21,161 bases of DNA. Source: an uncultured Lachnospiraceae bacterium (GTDB lineage Bacteria; Bacillota; Clostridia; Lachnospirales; Lachnospiraceae). Both the position numbers and the translations under genes were made by a program. Each line of letters begins with the position of its first letter. Positions within the stretch are counted from its first letter, which is position 1. This document shows, piece after piece, positions 13,637 to 20,514 of the stretch. The stretch lies in NCBI GenBank assembly GCA_949076555.1, contig CARUOB010000055.1, positions 1 to 21,161 of the forward strand. The letters are read 5' to 3'. The notes under the pieces are model-generated. The model did not search any database, was not told where the DNA came from, and worked only from the letters and a program-made list of their open reading frames with translations.

Positions 13637-16021
13637 TCACCGTCGGCTTTCACTGCCGCTTTTCGTCGAAGCGCTCTCCCGGCCGATTTTCATGGTCAGC
13701 CCGATGCGCTTTTTGGGCACATCCACGGTGAGCACCTGCACATCCACAATATCTCCCACACTGACCGCCTCCAGCGGATGTTTGATATAGCGGTCCGTAA
13801 TCTGAGAAATATGTACCAGACCGTCCTGATGCACACCGATATCCACGAATACGCCGAAGTCAATTACGTTTCTGACCGTTCCCTTCAGGACCATGCCGGG
13901 TTTTAAATCCTTCATATCTAATACGTCGCTTCTAAGGATCGGTGCGGGCATGTCGTCTCTCGGATCACGGGCCGGTTTTTCCAGTTCGGTCAAAATATCT
14001 ACCAGTGTGATTTCTCCGATTCCAAGCTCCTCAGCCAGCTTTTTCTTATCCTTGACCTTCTTTGCCAGATTGCTCACCGCGGTCTGTCCGGAACCGGACG
14101 TTGTGACATTCGTGTCATTCTCCTCCGCCGCCATGTCCACGCCGCCGAGGGCCGCCGCAAGCGCTTTCCCCATGGCCGTATCCGTGTTGCGGATCACCGG
14201 CTTTTTCGGACGGGGCTTTTTCTCCTTCGCGGGAGCCGGTTTCTTCTTCACCGCCGCTTTCTTCTGGGCCTCTTTCACATCCTCCATAGTCAGCCCCAGC
14301 TTCTCCATCAGCTTCCCGGCCGCCTCGTAGGACTCCGGGTGCACGCTGGTGGCGTCCAACGGATTGTCGCCGTCCGCAATGCGCATGAATCCGGCACACT
14401 GTTCAAACGCCTTCGGCCCCAGCTTCGCCACTTTTAAAAGCTGCTTCCTGTTTGTGAAACGGCCGTTGGCCTCCCGATAGTCCACGATATTTCTGGCGAT
14501 CACCTTGGACACACCGGAGACATACTCAAGAAGAGACGCGGACGCGGTATTCAGATCCACGCCAACCCGGTTTACACTGTCTTCCACGACGCCGCCAAGA
14601 GCCTCGCTCAGTTTCTTCTGGTTCATGTCGTGCTGATACTGCCCCACGCCGATGGATTTGGGGTCGATCTTCACAAGCTCCGCCAGCGGGTCCTGCAGTC
14701 TTCTGGCGATGGAAGCCGCGCTTCTCTGCCCCACGTCAAACTCGGGGAACTCCTCCGTGGCCAGCTTGCTCGCGGAATAGACGGACGCCCCCGCCTCGTT
14801 CACAATCACATACTGCACCGGTACATCCAGCTCTTTGATCAGCTCCACAATCACCTGCTCGGATTCTCTGGAAGCCGTGCCGTTACCCACGGAAATCAGG
14901 GAAACGTTATACTTTTTAATCAGCTTTTTCAGCTCGGCTTTGGCCTGCTCCACCTTATTCTGGGGCGCGGTGGGATAAATCACCTTCGTGTCCAGAACCT
15001 TCCCCGTCTCATCCACCACAGCCAGCTTACAGCCTGTGCGGAAAGCCGGGTCCCAGCCAAGTACAACCTTGCCTTTGATCGGGGGCTGTAACAAAAGCTG
15101 CTCCAGATTTTTTCCAAAAACGGAAATGGCGCCGTCCTCCGCCTTCTCGGTGAGATCGTTTCTGATCTCCCGCTCGATGGCAGGAGCGATCAGCCTGTTA
15201 TAACTGTCAGCGATTACTTCCTCCAGAACCGGAGATGTGACATGATTGTCATTTATTATGGTTTTGGTGCGCAGAAATTGCAGAATCCGCTCCTCGGGCG
15301 CCTCCACTTTCACTGTCAGGAACTTTTCATTCTCGCCCCTGTTGATCGCCAGCACCCGGTGTCCCGCCACTTTGCAGACGGGCTCTTCAAATTGATAGTA
15401 CATCTCATAAACGCTCTCCGCCTTTTCATCCTTGGCGGCAGTTACGAGTTTTCCTTCTTTCATGGTGACGTCACGGATATAGATACGGTAATCCGCCTCG
15501 TCGGAAATCTGTTCCGCGATAATATCCTTCGCCCCCTGCAGGGCCTCCGCCGCCGTCTTCACGGACTTCGCCTCATCCTCGTCCTCACGGATGTACTTCG
15601 CCGCCTCGGCCTCGATTGGCTCTGTGGTCTCCTGCGCCAGAATAAACGCAGCAAGCGGTTCTAATCCCTTCTCCTTCGCCACACCCGCACGGGTCTTTCT
15701 CTTCGGACGGTAAGGGCGGTAAAGATCTTCCACAACCACCATGGTCTGTGCGGCCTCAATCCGCTCCCGCAGCTCATCGGTCAGCTTTCCCTGTTCCTCG
15801 ATGCTGCTAAGAACCTGCGCCTTTTTCTCTTCCAGATTGCGCAGATAGATCAGCCGCTCGTGCAGATCTCTCAAAACCTCATCGTTTAAAGATCCTGTCA
15901 TTTCCTTTCGGTAACGGGCGATAAAAGGAATCGTGTTGCCCTCGTCAATCAAAGAAACCGCCGCCTCCACCTGCCATTTTTCTACTTGTAACTCTTCTTT
16001 CAGTTTTAAAATAATGTCCAT
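13637..16021 (-). CDS. tex: Tex-family RNA-binding transcription accessory protein
   Basis: The 794-residue cytoplasmic protein has the Tex order: N-terminal Tex helical domain (about 1-300, with TIPFIARYRKEMTG and VVVEDLYRPYRPKRKTRA), a YqgF-like RNase H fold (about 317-450, GWDPAFRTGCKLAVVD), helix-hairpin-helix (about 486-548, VDLNTASASLLEYVSGVS), and S1 RNA-binding (708-778, GMVLKGTVRNVIDFGVFVDIGV). Tex is a conserved nucleic-acid-binding factor linked to transcription and translation quality; its exact reaction is unsettled. It is about 70 residues longer than usual because of a Lys/Ala/Pro-rich linker at about 586-655. The ATG at 16021 follows GAAGAGGG. Confidence 0.95.
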   Translation of the reverse strand: MDIILKLKEELQVEKWQVEAAVSLIDEGNTIPFIARYRKEMTGSLNDEVLRDLHERLIYLRNLEEKKAQVLSSIEEQGKLTDELRERIEAAQTMVVVEDLYRPYRPKRKTRAGVAKEKGLEPLAAFILAQETTEPIEAEAAKYIREDEDEAKSVKTAAEALQGAKDIIAEQISDEADYRIYIRDVTMKEGKLVTAAKDEKAESVYEMYYQFEEPVCKVAGHRVLAINRGENEKFLTVKVEAPEERILQFLRTKTIINDNHVTSPVLEEVIADSYNRLIAPAIEREIRNDLTEKAEDGAISVFGKNLEQLLLQPPIKGKVVLGWDPAFRTGCKLAVVDETGKVLDTKVIYPTAPQNKVEQAKAELKKLIKKYNVSLISVGNGTASRESEQVIVELIKELDVPVQYVIVNEAGASVYSASKLATEEFPEFDVGQRSAASIARRLQDPLAELVKIDPKSIGVGQYQHDMNQKKLSEALGGVVEDSVNRVGVDLNTASASLLEYVSGVSKVIARNIVDYREANGRFTNRKQLLKVAKLGPKAFEQCAGFMRIADGDNPLDATSVHPESYEAAGKLMEKLGLTMEDVKEAQKKAAVKKKPAPAKEKKPRPKKPVIRNTDTAMGKALAAALGGVDMAAEENDTNVTTSGSGQTAVSNLAKKVKDKKKLAEELGIGEITLVDILTELEKPARDPRDDMPAPILRSDVLDMKDLKPGMVLKGTVRNVIDFGVFVDIGVHQDGLVHISQITDRYIKHPLEAVSVGDIVDVQVLTVDVPKKRIGLTMKIGRESASTKSGSESRR

Positions 16022-16087
16022 ATTACCCTCTTCTTTATCGCTTCATCACAGCAAAGTATACATGCATTCTTAAGCCTAACGTTTTTT

Positions 16088-16093
16088 ATTATA
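16088..16093 (-). promoter_or_regulatory. -10 element of the likely tex promoter
   Basis: A perfect TATAAT on the minus strand (16088-16093) lies about 65 nt before the tex ATG. The hexamer 17 nt upstream matches the -35 consensus poorly (TGGCGA). A second -10-like TATACT lies closer, at about 16056-16061. Confidence 0.45.
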
Positions 16094-16213
16094 CAGGAAA
16101 AATCCGAAATTCGCCACAGGAAATGCATGTCTAAATTAAGAAAATTTAAGAAAATTGTTGTCCTCGCGCGTGAATCTATGGTTTTTTTCGGAAAAATATG
16201 CTAAACTATAAAA

Positions 16214-16258
16214 AATCGAGCGTTGGCATGCTCGATTCAGAGAATGCTCCGCATTCTC
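16214..16258 (+). other. Two tandem perfect hairpins in the leader of the plus-strand operon
   Basis: AATCGAGC/GCTCGATT (16214-16221, 16230-16237) is followed within 2 nt by GAGAATGC/GCATTCTC (16240-16247, 16251-16258, loop TCC). They sit between a TAAACT/TATAAA promoter-like run (16201-16212) and the ATG at 16302. No U-tract follows, so they are not a simple terminator. The second hairpin shares GCATTCTCC with the leading part of the structured repeats at 1849 and 2605. Confidence 0.65.
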
Positions 16259-16301
16259 CATCTCCGTCACAAAAACTGATCACGAAAAAGAGGCATACAC
16301 G

Positions 16302-16811
16302 ATGGACTACGAACCAGACAATCCGCAGGGCGGCCCCGGCGGCGGTTACAATCCTTACAATCATAATCCTTATAACAACAACCCTTACAATAATAACCCT
16401 TACAATCCTTACGGCGCACCCTTACAGCCTGCCCCCATGAAAACCAAAGGCGACGGTATGGCTGCCGCCTCGATGATTCTGGGTATTATTACGCTTGGCA
16501 GCCTTTTGCTTTTAAGACTGTCCCTGCCCTTTCTTCTGGGCGGCGTCGGCATTATTCTCGCGCTCCTCTCCAGAGGCAGCGCAAAAAAGATGACCGGCAA
16601 GGCGAAGGCAGGCATGATTTGCTGTATTACCGGGCTTGCTCTGGACATTGCGTTTTGTGTGTTTGCCGTATGGCTTGTGTTTTCTCTGCCCAAGCTGTCT
16701 CCGGAACTGACTGATGAAGTCGACAAAATCTGTGAAGAGAAATACGGCGTTTCCTACTATGAAATGATGGAAGAAATTTATGACATGTGGGATATGGAAG
16801 GGCTTGACTAA
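16302..16811 (+). CDS. DUF4190-like membrane protein with NPYN-repeat N-terminus
   Basis: The product has 169 residues. Residues 7-45 are Gly/Asn/Pro/Tyr-rich with a repeated YNPYN/NNPYN unit, encoded by a visible tandem repeat (16347-16412, units of 12-18 bp). Then come hydrophobic segments at about 53-71, 73-90 and 103-129, with SRGSAKKMTGKAKAGMICCITGLALDI matching the DUF4190 pattern, and an acidic C-terminal tail (EEKYGVSYYEMMEEIYDMWDMEGLD). No function is known for this family; it is an integral membrane protein, often with a low-complexity cytoplasmic head. The ATG at 16302 follows AAAGAGG at 8 nt. It is the first of three co-directional genes. Confidence 0.78.
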   Translation: MDYEPDNPQGGPGGGYNPYNHNPYNNNPYNNNPYNPYGAPLQPAPMKTKGDGMAAASMILGIITLGSLLLLRLSLPFLLGGVGIILALLSRGSAKKMTGKAKAGMICCITGLALDIAFCVFAVWLVFSLPKLSPELTDEVDKICEEKYGVSYYEMMEEIYDMWDMEGLD

Positions 16812-16909
16812 AGGCAGCATACATCCCGCATACCGATTATCGTAAGAATTTCCTGATCCGGCATGAAAAGCCAGACAGAACGATCGCATGAAAAAGGAGG
16901 GCAATATAA

Positions 16910-17539
16910 ATGATGATTTCCCCGATTATGGGTTCTTCCTATTATAATCCATATACGACATATGGCTCTTACGGACAGGAGCAGCCAGAAAAAACCGCTT
17001 CATCCGGGCAGGAACAGCCCGCAGACAGCCGCGCGGCAGGGCGCGGACATTCTTCCGATGCAGAACAGGCAACCGCACAGAACATGCCCGGCTCCCCCGA
17101 ATCCTCGGAAGACGGCCGTGTTGTCATCCGCAATCCCGGCGAATCCACCGAGAAACAGGCGGGAAAGAAATCCTCACCCGCCGAGTGCGAGGCTTGTAAA
17201 AACCGTAAATACCAGGACGGCTCCGACGAGGGCGACGTCTCCTTCAAGGCGCCTTCCCATATCGACCCGAAAGCGGCCGCTTCCAGAGTCAGAAGCCACG
17301 AGCAGGAGCATGTGAGCAATGCCTATCAAAAGGCTTCCGAGAAAAACGGCAAGGTGGTGTCCTGCAATGTGTCCATTAAAACGGACATCTGTCCGGAGTG
17401 CGGGCGCACTTATGTATCAGGCGGCACCACGGCCACCCAGATCAAATATTTTAATGAGGAGAATCCTTATCAGAAAGATATGAAGTCCTCTGACGCGGCG
17501 AATAAATACCGCGGTATGAACTTCGACGAGGCAGTCTGA
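16910..17539 (+). CDS. Unknown protein with an HExxH and CxxC motifs
   Basis: I do not recognise a named gene. The 209 residues divide into a low-complexity, disordered-looking half (1-85, starting MMISPIMGSSYYNPYTTYGSYG) and a conserved-looking half. The latter has CEAC (93-96), HEQEH (130-134, an HExxH zinc-metallopeptidase motif, within SRVRSHEQEHVSNAY), Cys152 and CPEC (161-164). The HExxH context resembles SprA-like putative metallopeptidases, whose function is poorly known. No signal peptide or membrane helix is visible. The ribosome binding site AAGGAGGG is strong. It ends 1 nt before the DUF975 gene and follows the DUF4190-like gene by 98 nt, so it is probably co-transcribed with both. 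Confidence 0.72.
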   Translation: MMISPIMGSSYYNPYTTYGSYGQEQPEKTASSGQEQPADSRAAGRGHSSDAEQATAQNMPGSPESSEDGRVVIRNPGESTEKQAGKKSSPAECEACKNRKYQDGSDEGDVSFKAPSHIDPKAAASRVRSHEQEHVSNAYQKASEKNGKVVSCNVSIKTDICPECGRTYVSGGTTATQIKYFNEENPYQKDMKSSDAANKYRGMNFDEAV

Positions 17540-17540
17540 C

Positions 17541-18272
17541 ATGAACCAATTTAAATCTTCGGCAGAATTGAAAGCCAGCGCCAGGGAGCATCTGCTCGGG
17601 CACTACGGTACGGTCATCGGCGCTTTTGCGCTTATGGGAGTCATTTTAGGCATCGTCACCATCGTCGTAAGCCTGATCGTAGATATCTCCACGGTACCCG
17701 GCACGATTCTCTATTATGCGATTATGTTTTTGGTTTCCGCGCTGACAGGGCTGTTTACGTCGGGCAACGCCTACCTTTACCTAAAGCTGATCTGCGGCCG
17801 TCCGGTCTCCGTAGCCGACTTGTTTTACGGCTTTCAGCTCTGCCCCGACAAAGCTGTCGCCATGCAGGCATGGATCGCCCTGATCACCTATATAGGAAGC
17901 CTGCCGCAGATCATTGTGAATTATTTGATGATGACGAATTTAAATCAGGCAGTGAAACTTATGCTGCCCTACGCCCTCTCCCTGATTCTGTCGGGAGTGG
18001 TTACCGTCATGTTGTCGCTTTTTTATGCACAGGCTTTTTTCCTGCTCCACGATTTTCCGCAGTACACGGCTAAGGAACTGCTGCAAAAAAGCCGTCGGCT
18101 CATGGTACATCACAAGGGACGGCTCTTCTATCTCTATGTCAGTTTTCTTCCGCTCATACTTCTTGGCCTGTTGTCTTGGGGACTCGCCCTGTTGTGGGTT
18201 ATCCCCTATATCGCCGCCACGGAAGCTGAGTTCTTTCTTGATTTAATTAAGCACAATACGGAGGCCGCCTGA
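17541..18272 (+). CDS. DUF975 family membrane protein
   Basis: The 243-residue integral membrane protein starts MNQFKSSAELKASAREHLLGHYG, the standard DUF975 opening (a short amphipathic segment before the first helix). It has about six hydrophobic stretches, including AFALMGVILGIVTIVVSLIV, YAIMFLVSALTGLFTSGNAYLYL, AWIALITYIGSLPQIIV and FLPLILLGLLSWGLALLWVIPYIAATEAEFF. The C-terminal PYIAATEAEFFLDL is also typical. The family is widespread in Firmicutes with no settled function. Its ATG follows the previous stop by one base and GAGG by about 10 nt, so translation is probably coupled. A terminator follows directly. Confidence 0.88.
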   Translation: MNQFKSSAELKASAREHLLGHYGTVIGAFALMGVILGIVTIVVSLIVDISTVPGTILYYAIMFLVSALTGLFTSGNAYLYLKLICGRPVSVADLFYGFQLCPDKAVAMQAWIALITYIGSLPQIIVNYLMMTNLNQAVKLMLPYALSLILSGVVTVMLSLFYAQAFFLLHDFPQYTAKELLQKSRRLMVHHKGRLFYLYVSFLPLILLGLLSWGLALLWVIPYIAATEAEFFLDLIKHNTEAA

Positions 18273-18290
18273 GAGCGACCTCTATTTTTT
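18261..18290 (+). terminator. Intrinsic terminator of the three-gene plus-strand operon
   Basis: GAGG.CGC pairs with GCG.CCTC (18261-18268 with 18275-18282, one C-A mismatch), followed by TATTTTTT. The left arm overlaps the last codons of the DUF975 gene. Confidence 0.72.
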
Positions 18291-18325
18291 CCTTTTTTCT
18301 CTTCCACAAACAACAAAATAATTTG

Positions 18326-20443
18326 TTATATCCGGCCTTGGCACGCTTTGCGAAGCATATTCTCATAGGCATGTTTTCCGATGCCGTGATAATACACTAG
18401 CAGGCAGAAGATCGCTGCCAGCGCACAGCACTTTCTGAATCTGCCGCCCTTCTTGGCCCAGCGGATAAACGCCGCCACGAACACTTCCTTCTCCCGTTCG
18501 CTCATACCGCGTGGCTCTTCCATGAAATAGAGGAGCAGATAGGTCAGTCCGGCAATCATAGCCATGGTGGCGTAGATTTCCCCCAGGGCAGTATCCCCTG
18601 TTCCCGGCTCTTTTTCCCCTGCCGATGTATGTTCCTCCCTCTCTTTTGATCCGGCCGGAAGCTGCACGTTCTCAGCCGGGGCGTCTGCGCTCTGAGGCGC
18701 GGCTGTCTCAACCAAAGTGATCGTCTCCGTGCCGCCCTCTCCATCGGGCTTATCTTCTCCGTCTGGCTTATCGCCTTCGCCGGGTTTATCTTCTCCGTCT
18801 GGCTTATCGCCTTCGCCGGGCTTGTCTTCTCCGTCGTCCGGCTTGTCTTCTTCGCCAGGCTTGTCTTCTTCGCCGGGCTTGTCTTCTCCGTCGTCCGGCT
18901 TGTCTTCATCGGCCTCAAAAGCGGCTTCTATTGTGTGGTCTGCCGCCACATCCACAAAAGTATAAACACCGTTCGCTCCGACAACGGCGTCCGTCACATC
19001 CGCATGATCCACAGTCACCCTTCCAATGTGGTATCCTGTATTGGCTGTAACCGTAAAACTCTGTGTACCTCCCTGATTCACGGAAACCGTGCCGGAAGGA
19101 CTGATGATGCCGCCCTCCCCTGCTGCCGCGGTGATGATGAAGCTGACTGCCGCCTCGTTTATTTTCCAACCCCACCAGAAGAGATCCCCGTCATAACCAT
19201 CTCTGCTATCACCTAAATAAGCATTCTTCGCCGCCTCAAAAGCGGTGCCTGTTAATTCGGTGCCGTCTTCCGCCCGAAAAAGGATAACGCGTTCATACGG
19301 AAGCTCATCGAAAGCGCTTGAGGCAACCTCAGGGGGCGCCACCGCCTCATTGGCATTTAATACCATGTACAAAAACTGTAAAGAACTGCATTTCCTAAAC
19401 GCAGACTGCCCAATTTTAGCTACGCTCTTCGTCATTTCCACGCTTTCTAACTGATTACATCCAAAAAATGCACCCCCTCCTATCTCCGTGACGCTTTGGG
19501 GAATTTTTATATGGCTTAAACCACTGCAGCCCTGAAATGCACTTTCTCCTATGTACTCCACACTATTGGAGATTTCAATGCTGTTCAACCCGGTACACCC
19601 GGCAAACGTCGACATTTCTATCTCTTTCACCTGATTCGGAATCCTAATATTGCTTAAGCTGCCACACGCCCAAAAAGCGCCTCCTCCTATGATGCTTACG
19701 CTGTCGGGAATTGTTATGCTGCTCAGATTACGGCACTCAAAAAAAGCCGACCCTCCTATCCTTGTCACACTGTCCGGAATTTCCACACTGCTTATGGCGT
19801 CCCAACCATTGAACGCACTGTCTCGTATGCTTGTCACATGATATGATTTGCCGTTTCTTTCCACCGTTGCTGGAATGACCAGAGCGCCGCCCACATGGCT
19901 TCCGCGGCTGGCTACACAGGCTTCTCCATCTCCTGTCACTTGATATCCCAAGCCGTCATCGTACTCAAAAATCTCCTCGTCAGCATAGGGTGCTACCCCC
20001 TCAGACTCCAACATATCCGCTGTCGCTAATATACTAGCTCTGTTCCCTGATACCGTATTCTCTTCGGACATTTCCGCCGAAGCTTCTGTCTCTGCGTTTC
20101 CTTCCGTGACACCATTTTCCAATTCATCATCTCCGGGATCTGTGTTTTCTGTCTCGCCTGTTGCTTCTTCGGGTGTTTCCGGCTCCTCTGGCACGGTCTC
20201 TTCTTCAGGCTTTTCCGGCTCCTCCGGCACGGTCTCCTCTTCAGGCTTTTCCGGCTCCTCCGGCACGGTCTCTTCTTCGGACTTTTCCGGCTCCACAGCA
20301 GACGTCTCCTCCGCGGGCGCAATCTCCTCTTTTGCCAACGCGGAAATCTCACACGAACCGGCCATGAGGGCCACTGTCAGCAGAATTGCAACCCTTCTAT
20401 AAAATCTGTTTCTTCTCTTTCGCATCCTGTTATTCCCTCTCAT
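18326..20443 (-). CDS. BspA-type leucine-rich repeat surface protein
   Basis: The 705-residue secreted protein is built for the cell surface. It has a basic start and signal peptide (about 7-37); a Glu/Pro/Thr stalk (40-130) with EEETVPEEPEKP repeated three times; LRR_5/BspA leucine-rich repeats (about 200-390, units such as SVTEIGGGAFFGCNQLESV); a divergent InlB/Flg_new-type beta repeat (433-511); a DKPGEEDKP stalk (513-570); then EPGTGD and two hydrophobic helices (about 622-641 and 671-687) separated by a basic, aromatic segment. BspA-like repeats are associated with adhesion. The ATG at 20425 has a better spaced AGAGGG and may be the true start. It has no neighbour of its own type and lies between a plus-strand operon and prfB. 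Confidence 0.88.
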   Translation of the reverse strand: MRGNNRMRKRRNRFYRRVAILLTVALMAGSCEISALAKEEIAPAEETSAVEPEKSEEETVPEEPEKPEEETVPEEPEKPEEETVPEEPETPEEATGETENTDPGDDELENGVTEGNAETEASAEMSEENTVSGNRASILATADMLESEGVAPYADEEIFEYDDGLGYQVTGDGEACVASRGSHVGGALVIPATVERNGKSYHVTSIRDSAFNGWDAISSVEIPDSVTRIGGSAFFECRNLSSITIPDSVSIIGGGAFWACGSLSNIRIPNQVKEIEMSTFAGCTGLNSIEISNSVEYIGESAFQGCSGLSHIKIPQSVTEIGGGAFFGCNQLESVEMTKSVAKIGQSAFRKCSSLQFLYMVLNANEAVAPPEVASSAFDELPYERVILFRAEDGTELTGTAFEAAKNAYLGDSRDGYDGDLFWWGWKINEAAVSFIITAAAGEGGIISPSGTVSVNQGGTQSFTVTANTGYHIGRVTVDHADVTDAVVGANGVYTFVDVAADHTIEAAFEADEDKPDDGEDKPGEEDKPGEEDKPDDGEDKPGEGDKPDGEDKPGEGDKPDGEDKPDGEGGTETITLVETAAPQSADAPAENVQLPAGSKEREEHTSAGEKEPGTGDTALGEIYATMAMIAGLTYLLLYFMEEPRGMSEREKEVFVAAFIRWAKKGGRFRKCCALAAIFCLLVYYHGIGKHAYENMLRKACQGRI
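18734..18907 (-). repeat. Coding tandem repeat (Glu-Asp-Lys-Pro stalk)
   Basis: The DNA encoding residues 513-570 is a run of near-identical short units built on EDKPG/EDKPDG, with two 18-21 bp alternating unit types. Such units change copy number easily and probably set stalk length. Confidence 0.75.
20190..20297 (-). repeat. Three 36-bp tandem repeats (EEETVPEEPEKP stalk)
   Basis: Units at 20190-20225, 20226-20261 and 20262-20297 differ at only a few bases, with the third the most diverged. Each codes for one 12-residue unit. Confidence 0.85.
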
Positions 20444-20470
20444 CTTTCCTTACGTCCTTTGATACGCCAA

Positions 20471-20493
20471 AGGGCAGACCTATCGCCTGCCCT
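20471..20493 (-). terminator. Probable terminator of prfB
   Basis: AGGGCAG (20471-20477) pairs with CTGCCCT (20487-20493) 22-44 nt past the prfB stop. On the minus strand it is followed by TTGGCGT, a poor U-tract, so it may be leaky and allow read-through into the LRR gene. Confidence 0.5.
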
Positions 20494-20514
20494 GACTGAA
20501 AACATTCTGCCAAT

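Noticed and set aside
13892..14330. Plus-strand frame of 145 codons antisense to tex, rich in Phe/Ser
   Set aside because: Its composition is the complement of the Lys/Glu/Ala-rich Tex linker, not a protein of its own.
16136..16150. TTAAGAAAATTTAAGA, a possible third regulator-box pair
   Set aside because: The two TTAAG units are 10 bp, not 11 bp, apart, in a very A+T-rich stretch, and the match to the exporter boxes is short.
16198..16440. Plus-strand frame of 80 codons starting in the leader of the DUF4190-like gene
   Set aside because: It overlaps the real gene in another frame; its Ile/Thr-rich end is a frame-shifted reading of the NPYN repeat DNA, and it has no ribosome binding site.
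18717..18965. Plus-strand frame rich in Ser-Pro-Gly-Leu repeats
   Set aside because: It is the antisense reading of the DKPGE stalk repeat in the LRR gene; the repeat keeps several frames open by composition.
18734..20297. Possible CRISPR-like array
   Set aside because: The repeats are contiguous, coding and without unique spacers; they belong to the two stalk regions of one protein.
20106..20402. Plus-strand frame rich in Ser/Gly repeats opposite the EEETVPEEPEKP stalk
   Set aside because: It is a shadow of the 36-bp tandem repeat; no start signal and no protein-like segment.
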